Of a DNA stretch of 64,000 nt, positions 48,174-58,330 are shown one piece after another. Within the stretch, counting starts at the first letter, position 1. Each line of letters opens with the position of its first letter. Both the position numbers and the translations under genes were made by a program. The notes below the pieces were generated by a model, which was given only the letters and a program-made list of their open reading frames with translations, was not told the origin of the DNA and searched no databases. Origin of the DNA: Doryteuthis pealeii (Eukaryota > Mollusca > Cephalopoda > Myopsida > Loliginidae); assembly GCA_023376005.1 (NCBI GenBank), contig CM042157.1, positions 55,318,787-55,382,786 of the forward strand. Reading direction: 5' to 3'.

Positions 48174-48553
48174 CGAGTTAATCTGTGATACCGATGATGG
48201 GAAATTGAGGGTAACAAGCCCAGATCCTTCAATGCGGATTGAGATAGGTAAAAGCCGGATGTGTTGTCCGCCACATACACAGCCTGTCGGGTTTCCCTTG
48301 AACCAACTCTTATGTGCAGGAATAAGATGCCCTTGATATGTAGCTGGTTGTCAGTTATGCCATGTATTTGGTGGGTAGTCAGCACGAGATACTCATCTGA
48401 GTAGCCAAGTAGTTCTTTAATCTCCGGTCCACTCAAGCATGTTTGAACTCCTGTATCCGCAAAGGCGATTATCTTGTGACTGCGACGGCTAGCTGGACCC
48501 GTCGGTACACAACCGAATTTAGCGTGGGTTCTCGGCATCATGGCTACTTCCAC
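48170..48553 (-). pseudogene. Gypsy aspartic protease region
   Basis: 127 codons containing FADTGVQTCLSG at residues 31-42, the retroviral-type protease active site (D-T-G). A downstream LKDLGLLP segment matches the usual end of the protease fold. It would cleave the Gag-Pol product. It is separated from gag by a short frame break. Confidence 0.8.
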
Positions 48554-48744
48554 TGTTGCTAATGGGGGTGGATCCGAAGGGCTTCTCTCAAATTGTTCCC
48601 CGTTCCACGCGAGGTGTGTGTTCTGTTGTGCTTACGGACTGTATAATTCTTGTTGGCAAACATGAATGACTCCTCACTTCTCGATGCTTTGCTCGTGGTG
48701 TCCGTTCTGGGCATCACATGCTTCCAGCATACCTTTTTTATGTG

Positions 48745-49641
48745 TCACTTCACCCCACAATAATGGCATACCAGCCCAACCGCCGGGCAGCTTTTGTGAT
48801 CCATTGACCCACCAGGATGTGAAATCTTTCCACATCCGCTGCAAGGCTTGGCGTATCGTGGGGTCGAAGTGGTCTTGGTTTCCGAATACCATTGTTTATG
48901 GTCTTCCCTTTGCACATTGGATAGTGCAAGGGGGTGCATCATTTTGTGGAGGTAAGGAGTCGACATGTTCGTTGTCTCTCGGCTAACCAATCTGTAGAAC
49001 TTCTGCTCTAGAGTGGTGAGGGTAGTGGCCTCTGCCAATACTCTATTCTGGTGTTCCATATTTTCAAGTCCTGCTATCATTTGCCCAGCTACCATGTCGC
49101 CAGAATAGTTTACTTGGCGACCACAGTTAACTTCGTTTGGGCAGATAACCTTAAATTCGCAAAACTTTGCCTGGGCACGCAATCGAGCAAGGAAATGTGT
49201 AATTGATTCACCCTCTTTCTGCCTCATAGAGTGAAATTTCTGCCTATGAACTTCTTTGTGCAACCCTTTGACTGCCATGAGTCGAATTTGTTGCAGCAGG
49301 TTTTCTTCCATGGCAGTGTTGAGAGCCTCAGGTCCAATTAGCTCGAACAGTAGCCTGTTTGTTTCCAAAGTACACGCCGCTCTCAATTCATTCCTTATTA
49401 CTGCCGAGTCATTCAGTCCGCGCATATCTTTATACCGGGTCCACTCGTTGATAAACAATGCCCAGTCGCCGTCTGTTGCGTCCAGTGCTATCGAGGGACG
49501 GTCTGGTTTTCTAACACGGGACATGTTTGATTTCCCACTAAGCATTTGTTTTCTGAGTGAGATATTTTCTTGCTGCAACTCAATCATTTGCTTCATCAGC
49601 TCCAAATGTTGTTGGTCCATTGTAACTGGTGGAGTAGACAT
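48745..49641 (-). pseudogene. Gypsy gag-like ORF
   Basis: An open frame of 298 codons starting MSTPPVTMDQQHLELMKQ with a coiled-coil-like Gln/Leu helix (residues 8-35). A capsid-like helical domain follows (MRQKEGESITHFLARLRAQA, residues 158-177), then a Cys/His cluster near the C terminus (CSGCGKISHP ... CHYCG). Gag packages the element RNA. The frame is intact to the zinc-binding region and is then lost. Confidence 0.85.
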
Positions 49642-49725
49642 GTTTGGTTTACGAATCCTTAGAAGGTACTCGATGTGAAGTTGATAATTCCTTGTTGTTC
49701 AAAAAATCCTGCATTCACAGCACCA

Positions 49726-49893
49726 TATAAGAGGAGTGATATGCGACATGCGTGATCTAGAATGCAAATGGCAGCTTCCACTCATCTTTAATTAGTGCCC
49801 TATTGACGGCCTGCCACCAACATCTGCATAATACTAAAACGATCACTCAAAGCTACTTTTAATCAAGGGAGGTTACTCTAACCTACCCACACA
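49726..49893 (-). repeat. 5' LTR of the minus-strand Gypsy element
   Basis: 168 bp. Matches the left LTR closely, apart from a 13-base segment (about 49785-49797) missing from the left copy and a handful of substitutions. The outer edge adjoins the CTAGC duplication. Confidence 0.9.
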
Positions 49894-49960
49894 CTAGCTA
49901 AACTATGAAAAGTTATTGCTTTTCAGAAACTCAAATCAAACCTATAAAATCATCCCTTAT

Positions 49961-51379
49961 TCTGTTTTTCAGTCTTTCTGGGTGCTGTATTTGTTATTTC
50001 TTTTTGTATACTTATATCAATAGCATATTCTATTAATTTTCCTATTTTTTAATTTTTACATTTGACAAATTGATTTTAACAGCATGTCAAATCGTGTATG
50101 GTTATTTCATGCCAAGAGGTTAGGGAATAGAATTCATTTATATTTACATTTTTTAATTGTAATTGTTAAAGAATTTTTGCACATGATTATATGACAGCTG
50201 ATATTCCTATCTAATACACATAATTTGCATGCAGTTGTGTGGTTTCAAGTATTCCTAGCAAATACTAATAATTTATACACAATTATATGATTTCAAGTAA
50301 TTATTTCTATTTAATAATAATCATGTTTGCATACAGTTATATAGTTTCAAGTAACTAATAATAATCTTAAGTAAATAATTATAGATTCAAGTAACTATTC
50401 TTAATACAAATAATTTGCACACAGTTGTATAGTTTCAAGTATTTCTATCTAATTCTCAAACAGATCTATTTGACCAATAGATGGGACCCTTACAGGTATT
50501 ACCTCTCTTGGTCAGAGTGGACCTGGGAGTAATGGCAATGAAGGGGTACTCCATACTTCCCCAAACCGGAGCTTCAACATCAGATGCAGTTAAGTATCAT
50601 ACCCAGGATGCCAGTTTTTTAGGGAAGGATCTTACCCCTCTGCAGAGGATACAGTCAGCATATTCTAAGCCCCAACAACAGGGTGAGTCAACCATTAAAG
50701 TGGTTAGATGTTTTAGTGGAGAATAACATATTCTAGATATAACAAAACAACTGACATAAAGAAATATTTTTCTTGATATAATTACAGTTCACAAGATGAA
50801 AGACTTAATCATTCTATTATGAACAGATGAGAAACATAATCACTATCTTATCATATCAGCCTATTGGCCAGAGTCTAAAAGCAAATGCTTGCATCTTTTA
50901 AAATCAACTTCAACTGAGATATGTTAAATAGAAAATAGGACTTGTAGTCAGTACCAATTCAAATTAGTACAACTACAAATAGTGGATTTAGTTAACCTAA
51001 GTAAAATCTCTTTCAATTTGAGTAATAGTACAAAATAAATTTTTTTAGAAATAATTAAAAAAATATAGTGTAATAGGTAACTGAATTACCTCCCCTACCC
51101 TTCTAATTAAAAAAAATCCACCACTGTATTCTATGTAGAATAAAGCTTCTGCAAGTCCGACCGTGTTTGTTTGCTTACTACCACATATAGTAACTTGTTT
51201 GTTAAAGTACTGTCTAAAACTGACACTGCTAATCATTATTAAGATGTCTTCTCTATTACTGACATAGCCAACAAGGAAGGATATCACAGTCATGTAAGCA
51301 ATGGGTATTAAAAGTTATAAAAGACAAATATGGATTATAAATAAAAATAACCAGACACAAACGACAACAAGGAACATAC
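49961..51379 (-). other. Intron part right of the Gypsy element
   Basis: Contains the longest family-A copy. 50700-51379 shows nothing recognisable up to the donor of the 55-base exon. Confidence 0.5.
50068..50690 (+). repeat. Dispersed repeat family A, longest copy
   Basis: The fullest copy: head CATGTCAAATCGTGTATGG, four to five subrepeats of the GTTTCAAGTATTCCTA type (50185-50455), and tail GATGGGACCCTTACAGGT to GCATATTCTAAGCCCC. It is a good query for defining the family. Confidence 0.78.
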
Positions 51380-51434
51380 CAAGACAATCTGTTACAAACA
51401 AGACGTTTGTTTTTCTTGGGTTTCATACACGGCA
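51380..51434 (-). CDS. DNAH6: Dynein heavy chain exon 3 of 17 visible (55-base exon)
   Basis: A very short exon encoding about 17 whole codons (PCMKPKKNKRLVCNRLS) plus split codons at both ends. The acceptor is TATTCAG and the donor GTATGT. Its length (2+51+2) fits the phases of both neighbours exactly, which is the main support. The basic sequence leads into the FIHFIDYI segment of the next exon, a place where several single-headed dynein heavy chains have a similar basic-then-aromatic pattern. Confidence 0.85.
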
Positions 51435-51899
51435 CTGAATAAAATATAAAGAAAATTATTAAATAGATTCACTGTAGGCAAATATAGTCATACAAAAAAT
51501 GTTAGGATATTTCAAAACATGCATTATAATATTACAAAAATAAAGATGTAATTCATTTTTATTAGTGTTATATTTATGTATGGTAATTCAAGTGAGGAGA
51601 GAAAGTGAGAGTAGAAGAGAAGGTTGTCCTGATGAAGATAACACTGTATCACTCATTACCTCAATTGAGTGGTAGAAAAAATTATGACCAACAAAGGTTA
51701 ACAAATAAAGAAAGGTATATTTATGATGAATATGCAAAGCAATTCTGTAGTTGATATCTGTGTTCAGTGAAAAGTTCTATTCCAGAGGCCATTAAGGGCA
51801 ACATGGAAAGACAGTAGCAATAGGAAGGAAACTCTGATCATAGACTTACTTATATTGTTTGTTTGTTGTGGTAGTGAAAAAAGAAACATCAACTTCAGA

Positions 51900-52055
51900 G
51901 CATGGCTTGTAGCAAACATACTTTGTGGGGTGACTTCACACTCCCTAGAACTAGTTAAGTATCATACACAAGACATAACCCTTTTTGAACGGGAAGGGAA
52001 TATTACCCCTCTGTAAGGCATGTAATTTGTATATTTTCTAGATTCCACTAACAGA
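51900..52055 (+). repeat. Family A tail fragment
   Basis: Only the terminal half is present: GGGGTGACTTCACACTCCC, AGTTAAGTATCATACACAAG, TTACCCCTCTGTAAGGC. Confidence 0.5.
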
Positions 52056-52598
52056 GAATTATATCATTGCTTTCATATTTAAATATTAAGTCACTGAAAT
52101 TTAAGAAATTATGTTAAATCGTTATTGTGAAAATCTGTGTCTGAAATAAATCAATTCTAGGTTGAATGAACTGGATTTCACCTAAGTTTGTTTTGTTTTA
52201 AGTTGTAAGCCAGCCACTGAAGAAATAAATGGTAGCTATGGGAATATTTCTAAGACAACAATAAAAGAAAGAGCAAAAAAAACACATGTTTTGTTTTGAG
52301 ATAAAGATTAATCAGAATTCAAAAAGTATCTTTGGGTTTTTCTAATTATCTCTGTTCCATTCATGACAAATATTTCAAGAGATAATCTCTATTTTTTTAA
52401 CAAAAGATAAGTATTACTATTCATAATTTAGGGGACTAACAAAAGATGAGCAAAAGAAAAAAAAACATCTGCACTCCAGACACATGGTGATTTATTTGTC
52501 ACTCTTTGTCGTTTATTTATTTATCCTTCCGCAGGTTTCCTTTTTTCCATCTTCTCACATTAACTAGCATAAAAATTAACATTAACTTAAAAATTAGT

Positions 52599-53730
52599 AA
52601 TTCTATGTCAAATCATCCAGGCCATGTCACCCACACCCTTCAATTTTTCTGAAATTTTGCACAGGTGTGGAGTATGTTAAAATTAGATAATCCCCAAAAT
52701 TTGAGCTTCCAATTCCAAGAATTGGCAGAGTTATGTCAATTTTTAGCTCTCCAAATTTGAGGGGGTATCGCAAAAAATGGCGACTTTTTGTAATCTATTT
52801 TTGTCTGTAAAATGATCTCTAGAGCTTTTCTACTACTAAAAATTGGTTTATAAAAGCATATTTGACCAAGAAATCCAAAAATGCAATCAAAAAAGTCTGA
52901 AAGTTAATCAATTTTAAGTTATTGATGATTTTTATTCTTTTTTTAACAAGATGTGGCACTGCATCTATGACAAAGATTTTTTTTCATATCTATTGAATAT
53001 TATTTGTACCAAAAATATAATTTGGTTTTTGCTCAGAACCGAAGCTACATTTTGTTAAAATTTCTCACTTCAATTTTTCTGTAATCTATTTTTGTCTGTA
53101 AAATGAGTTTTAGAGATTCCCTACTGCTAAAAATTGGTTTATAAAAGCATTGTTGCCCAAAGAATCCAAAAATGCTATTTAAAAAATCTGTAAGTTAACC
53201 AGTTTTAAATTATTAATGATTTCTGATTTGCAAAGTTTTAACTGATGTTGTAGCTTTGGTTCTGAGCAAACACCAAATTATCTTTTTGGTACAAATAATG
53301 TTCAACATATGTGAAATAATAATAGAAAAAATCTTTGTCATAGATGCAGTGCCACATCGGAATATTGATCTTGCTATGAAAATATCATCAATAACTTAAA
53401 ACTGGTAAATTTTCAAACTTTTTTATAGCATTTTTGGATTCCTTGGGCAAAAATGCTTTTATAAACCAATTTTTAGGAGTATTCCCTACTCCTAAAAATT
53501 GATCTAGAACTCATTTTACAGACAAAATTAGATTACAAAAAGTCGCCATTTTTCATGAACCCCACTAAATTTGGAGAGTTAAAAATCAACATGAATAATT
53601 TTTTGAATTGGACGCTCAAATTTAGGGGATTGTCTTATGTTAACATAGTCCACACCTGTACAAAATTTCAGAAAAATTGAAGGGGTGGGTGACAATTTTA
53701 CTTTTTTCTGGATGATTTGACATGGAAATT
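52599..53730. repeat. 1.13-kb foldback element, family F1
   Basis: Long inverted arms: AATTCTATGTCAAATCATCC at the left end and GGATGATTTGACATGGAAATT at the right. Inside, blocks such as CTCCAAATTTGAG and AAAAATGGCGACTTTTTGTAA on the left recur inverted as AAAAAGTCGCCATTTTTC and AAATTTGGAGAG on the right. A second, partial left-arm block sits in the middle (53070-53230). There is no coding sequence. It resembles a non-autonomous foldback DNA transposon. Confidence 0.88.
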
Positions 53731-53924
53731 GCCCCATTAACAAAAAAAAATAGAATCTTTACACATAACATATTCACTGTTAATACAATATCTATCTAGA
53801 TAAAATTTTGGTCATGTAATTCATCCAATAGTTTCCAAAAGTGCACTCTTAAATTCTTCTTACCTGAAATCATTCAAATTGATCTTTAAATATTGTACGC
53901 TATTGCTGTTTTTGATTTGATTAG

Positions 53925-54175
53925 GCCATTTGTTCCTATCAAATACAAATAATGTTCAAACAGTTCTATTTGACATATAGATGGGACCCTAACATGTACA
54001 ATAACTGAGTCCAAGTCAATCTGAGAGTAATGGCAATGAAGGGGTACTCCACACTCCTCAATACTGGAGCCTCACCATCAGATGCAGTTTAGTGTCATAA
54101 CCAGGACATCCCTTTGGTCTGAGGGAGCTCTTCACTTCTACAGAAAATACAGTCAGCATATTTTAATCCCTACTA
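53925..54175 (+). repeat. Dispersed repeat family A, tail half
   Basis: Starts within the middle (CAAATACAAATAATGTTC) and carries the tail GATGGGACCCTAACATG, AATGGCAATGAAGGGGTACT, GTCAGCATATTTTAATCCC. It follows a 1.13-kb foldback element directly. Confidence 0.72.
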
Positions 54176-54310
54176 AGAGAGCAAAATCTCTATTACAGTA
54201 GTGTCATAATGAAAAGTGGAACATACCAAAAGGTCAAAGTTTAAGGAGAAAGGCAATACATTTTTATCACAAAGTAAAACAATAATAAAGTGATTCATAG
54301 TTGTTCTTAC

Positions 54311-54455
54311 CAGTTACAGTGGAATCCATAGGATTAGGGTTTGTTTCAGTTTTACTGTTATCTGGTAAAAATCCTTCTTTCAACATCGAGTTGCTGCAAG
54401 CATTAAGGACAATATCTCTCACAATATCGTGGAACTCTTTGAGATGTTTTGAAAT
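54311..54455 (-). CDS. DNAH6: Dynein heavy chain exon 2 of 17 visible (tail)
   Basis: Residues 46-93, starting ISKHLKEFHDIVRDIV and running into a polar stretch rich in Asn, Pro and Thr. The acceptor is TTTGTCTTCAG and the donor GTAAGA. It starts in phase 0 and ends one base into a codon, matched by the two-base start of the 55-base exon at 51380-51434. The polar end probably forms a loop between tail helices. Confidence 0.85.
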
Positions 54456-54789
54456 CTGAAGACAAATAAATTTCATGAAATCCAAATGAAAGAAAATAAT
54501 TACTCAGGATTTTGAGTTACCATTCTGTCAATTACAAGTATCCTTCTCTTTGTTGTTTTTAACATATTTTAGCAGATATGTTCTTCAGTCTTCTTCAGAT
54601 GTAATCTTACTAATAATTCTAGAGTGTTGTCCAGTGTGCATGTGTGTGATATTTTTAAAGACACTTATGGTGAATGGCCAAAGAACATATTGGTCTAAAA
54701 TATTAAAACAAAAGCAATATTTTGGTGATTTCTCGCCATTAAATTCACATGCATTTGATCATTAACTTGCGCATAATTAACAAGGTAAT

Positions 54790-55050
54790 ATTATACAGGC
54801 CTTATACCAAGGCCTATAAAACATCAACAGTAATGGCCTACTATGTTGGCCCAGGAAAGTTGATAAAGGATGTGAATCCTTCACCTAGACCAATTACCCC
54901 TCCAAGACTAGAAAATCTAGTCTTTCTATTTTACTTATAGTTAGGTAGAAAAGAGATGGATTCAAGCCTTTCCCAAAGTTAATAGTCTCAGTAGGAATTT
55001 AAATTCACCTTGTTGAATCTATTTTCCTCACCAACTGTTACACCACCAGT
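54790..55050 (-). repeat. tRNA-derived SINE, family 2, diverged
   Basis: Minus-strand copy recognisable by CCTAGACCAATTACCCCTCC, a TTACTTATAGTTAGG core, GGAATTTAAATTCACC and a final CTGTTACACCACC. The 5' part is poorly conserved. Confidence 0.5.
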
Positions 55051-55559
55051 ACATCTTCAATAAAAAAAAAACAACAAAGATATAGCAAGCAGCATCAAGA
55101 GACTTGCTTCATCCCTCATCACAAGTCATGACCCTAAAAGCAGAATTTGTTTTGTTTTTTCTCACTCACTGATAAAGTCAGGTAGAACTTGTTTTCCTTT
55201 TTCTCCCAAAGTTCCACTCCTGATGTTCCTACCAAATGTCATTCTGGTTCTCTCCCAACTGTTGTCAACAAACCTAGTCCCATGTCACTTTGGAGGAGTT
55301 GTTATATACATGATAAAACATGCATATCTATATGTGATAGAAACATATAGACTCAAACCTGTGTATGTATGCTCTTCACATTATAAATGGTTACTTACAT
55401 GAAAGACACATGAAACAATGAATTCTCATTGTCACAATAAACATTATAGTCTGAATTGACAGATAATCTGTGGCAAAAACTTCTAGCAGGCTGCTCAAAT
55501 TTCCCCCTCTCTTTATTTATACACCAGAAAGCTGAAATTTGGTGTGGATCAATTTTATA

Positions 55560-56470
55560 GTTTGTATTTCTTCCAAGTAATCATTCTTCAGATCTCAGCA
55601 ATGTTAATTTGAAGTCATTTTTCATGGACTTTTTTGTCAAATGAATATTTTCATGTAGTGATCTATTGTCTGTGTATACATTAATGGGTATCCTACTTGT
55701 GTAGCTATTTCCGTATATCTCTGTAATGAGACTGCCAAGATAAATGGCTTCATCAACTGTGTCATGCATTCAAAGTATTTCAGCTGTTAAAGTGTTTAAT
55801 CTTGTCTAATGTCCAAGATAGTGGACAATACCTTTGTTGTTGACCAGTAAGAAATATCACATGACCCTCATCTGGAAGATAACTCCATGATGCATCACAG
55901 TAGACATTTATTCTTCATTCTTTGAAACTATCAAGATTAGGAAAACAAGTATTTATTTGAGCTTTTTTTTTTCCTCGGCAGTCTAGTCGTGTTTGAATTG
56001 CTAGTCAATTTATCTGAGCAGCTGTTACTCTTAACTTTTGCATTTCATTCCTGTTCAGTGAGGATGTTTCTGTTGCTTTTTCTACTTGCAGAAACTGGAA
56101 TATCCAGCATTTCTGCTGCATATTCATTCTGATTTACTTGAATTGCATTGCTTTTATCTTGTGACACATATAAACTGTCAATAGTGGAAATTGTCTATCA
56201 ATCTTTTGCCAAACTTATATTTTCTGGTAATGGAATCATTGATACTCTTTTTAAAATCATCAGTTCCAGCAAATAAGAAATCATCCATGTACACTAATTT
56301 CTCATTGTTATACCACCTAAAGAAGGTCTGCTTACAATACTATCTGCTAAATACCCCATTTCAAGATGCATCATAAAGACCATATACTGCTTTGTTTAAC
56401 TTCCATATTATATCATATTCTTTGACTTCTATAGGCAGCATAATATATATTTTTGCAGGGCTATCAATTG
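55560..56470 (-). pseudogene. Decayed Ty1/Copia-type pol fragment
   Basis: Minus-strand pieces in order: LNKAVYGLYDAS near 56390, a polymerase box VYMDDFLFAGTDDF near 56295-56255, a link with many stops, and an RNase H end with DTVDEAIYLGSLITEIYGN near 55760 and PINVYTDNRSLHENIHLTKK near 55685. This RT-to-RNase H wording is that of Copia-like elements. No LTR, gag or integrase is visible nearby, and stops are frequent, so it is an old fragment. Confidence 0.75.
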
Positions 56471-56820
56471 CACTATCAAATATTCTCTGCTGTAACAGTG
56501 GGTCTTATATGCCATGAAATATGGTAGTATTCCTGGCTGGAATTCTTTGCTGGAATGGTGGGTTTTATATGCCAATGTATATCAATGATATTGCTGTAAC
56601 AAAAATTGTACTATGATGTGCTGTCTTTGTTACATTAACAAACATACAGAAATCAGATTATTATAATATAGTTAAACGTTTGGGTGTTAATAATTTGATA
56701 AAATAAAAAATTGTGTATCTTGTCAGTAAAAAAAAAAAGTTGATGGTAGAGAGGAATCTAGAGAAATAAACTGAATTATTATTAAAATAGATAAATAAAA
56801 AATGTAAAATGTCTACTTAC

Positions 56821-56955
56821 AGTATTCACCTGTGATTTCTGCAATGTCTGGAATTCAGCAAGAGTGTAAATCTTTCCTTTTTTGATGCTAGACAAAGACA
56901 TTTCAGTAATTTTTTGGCACATGTCTCTAATGGCAAGAATTGCAGTGCAAAGAAG
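56821..56955 (-). CDS. DNAH6: Dynein heavy chain exon 1 of 17 visible (tail)
   Basis: Encodes residues 1-45 of the visible segment, beginning LLCTAILAIRDMC and ending near LQKSQVNT. The acceptor is a short pyrimidine tract ending TTTTCAG. Two in-frame donors are possible: GTAAGT after 56821 (used here) and GTGAAT after 56830, which would drop three residues. Both leave phase 0. The sequence is amphipathic and helical with no catalytic motif, as expected for the dynein tail. It is the most 5' exon I can see; the preceding exon must also end in phase 0. Confidence 0.75.
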
Positions 56956-57907
56956 CTGAAAATATAAAATGCAAATACATAATAGGAAGAAACAAGTTTA
57001 TCTTAAAGTCATATCTATATAAATTTCTCTTTAATATTCATCAGGTGTGACATATATATATATATATACATATTATAGAAAAATGGAAATAAATCTGACT
57101 GTATGTAAATATAAAAAATATGAAAAAACAAAATATTCAGAGGACATATTTTTATATATAATAATGTGTCTATGAAACAGCTCAGTTTTTTTAAATAGTG
57201 ATCATCACAGCGTATTTAGCAGATGTTAAATCCTTCATCTAAAAAATATTTTTAAAGGAAAAACGTTCATAGCATTCCATTTTTTAAAATTGTTTTTTCT
57301 AGTTTGTTTGTTTTTCTTGTCTTATTATAAGATTTAAGTTTGGCTTAATTCTACATAAAAATTACCCAAATTTTTTCCCGATCATTGTTTATTTTAAAGG
57401 GCACAATCAAGTTGTTATTTTTTCCTTTAAAATCCGGTAAAGCTTTTCTTTTTAATATATGACATGTTTTCTATCCCGAGTGTAAACTGATTTTGAATAT
57501 TTTAAGTCTTTCTATTTTGTTAGATTGACTGATTGATTTTAACAGCATCTAATCTAGGGTCATCAGCACAGCATCTGCACAAAACTTATCAATGTAAGTT
57601 TTTGCTGGTCAACCAACACTTATGTATACAGGTGAATGTATCTATTTTATATATTTCCATATAATCACCTTGACAAACAATTCTAATTAACTTGTAATCA
57701 AATTCAGGGAAAAGATAATATATTGATCATATAATAAAATCAAAATGACAAAATTATGTTTTTTAATAAAAAATTTAAAAGTACACAAGAGACCAATGTT
57801 ATTAGGAACAACCTATTGATTCAATACAAGATTTTTCTAGAATATATGCTCAACTTTCTTTACCTATTATATATATATTTGAGTCCAAATCCATAATATT
57901 ACAATTG

Positions 57908-57951
<44 letters not shown>

Positions 57952-57979
57952 TTAAAAGAAAGGAAATGAATCCGACGGT
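56956..57979 (-). other. Intron upstream of the first visible exon
   Basis: AT-rich with (TA)n near 57050-57070. GACTGATTGATTTTAACAGC at 57530 and GTAAGTTTTTGCTGGTC near 57595 echo the patch at 8110-8150 (GTAGGTTTTTGCTGGCAG), suggesting a shared dispersed repeat. No upstream dynein exon was recognised. Confidence 0.5.
57910..57949. repeat. (TA)n microsatellite
   Basis: Left neighbour of foldback F3. Confidence 0.85.
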
Positions 57980-58295
57980 ATGAGTATATATAAAAAGATA
58001 TGAAAACACCACAAGATGCTGTTAAAGTGAAAACATTTTATAAAATAGCTGATATTGAATAATATTTCGATTTTATGAAAATCATTGTATACCTTTTAAC
58101 TTTTTTGCAACATCAAGGTTTTTGTTTTGAACTCATATGACTTTTGTCTCCGCTCTTAACAACACGGAGTATAAACAAGCTCCGATGATGATTTTCATAA
58201 AATCGAAATATTGTTCAATATTTAGCTATGTTATAAAATGTTTTCACTTTAACAGCATCTTATGGTGTTTTCATATCTTTTTATATACACTCATA
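57980..58295. repeat. Foldback element family F3
   Basis: Left arm 57980-58085 and right arm 58186-58295 are near-perfect inverted copies. Shared blocks are AAAAAGATATGAAAACACCA, GATGCTGTTAAAGTGAAAAC and AATATTTCGATTTTATGAAA. The spacer is about 100 bases. (TA)n tracts lie on both sides, so it may have inserted in a TA microsatellite. Confidence 0.88.
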
Positions 58296-58330
58296 TATAT
58301 ATATATACTTATATACATATATATACACAC

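Larger units (their letters stand above)
44974..49893 (-). mobile_element. Ty3/Gypsy LTR retrotransposon, minus strand, degenerate
   Basis: A complete but decayed Metaviridae-type element of 4.9 kb. LTRs at 44974-45129 and 49726-49893 start TGTGTGGG and end CTTATA on the minus strand. A 5-bp direct repeat CTAGC flanks it (44969-44973 and 49894-49898). Domain order gag, protease, RT, RNase H, integrase fits Gypsy. It is GC-richer than the surrounding intron. A primer-binding-like TGGTGCTGTGAATGC follows the 5' LTR (49725 downward) and a G-rich polypurine tract (45131-45141) precedes the 3' LTR. Confidence 0.93.
44821..49960. repeat. Older dispersed repeat split by the Gypsy element
   Basis: The sequence left of the Gypsy insertion (44840-44973, with GCAACTCACTCAGATTACC and CATCACCTGGTTAAAC) and right of it (49894-49960, with CTAAACTATGAAAAG and CAAATCAAACCTATAAA) together match a second copy at about 40077-40510. 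The two copies share block order. Confidence 0.7.
9078..56955 (-). other. DNAH6: Axonemal dynein heavy chain gene, partial (17 internal exons)
   Basis: Dynein heavy chains are the ATP-driven motor subunits of cilia and flagella; this class belongs to single-headed inner-arm dyneins. Seventeen minus-strand exons join without a frame break into 2494 coding bases (about 831 residues), each bounded by AG acceptors and GT donors, with one GC donor. The order is tail first (DHC_N1-like helical sequence), then linker (DHC_N2-like) with RHW near residue 641, LGGTDD near 720 and WLYLESIF near 780. The class assignment rests on remembered similarity of the linker to DNAH6; DNAH14 or another single-headed class is possible. 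Full-length family members are about 4000-4200 residues, so roughly a fifth is here. No start codon, motor domain or stop is in the window. Residue numbers in the exon entries count from the first visible exon. Confidence 0.85.

Noticed and set aside
45294..49678. Plus-strand open frames within the Gypsy element
   Set aside because: They are antisense to gag and pol, whose motifs are on the minus strand.
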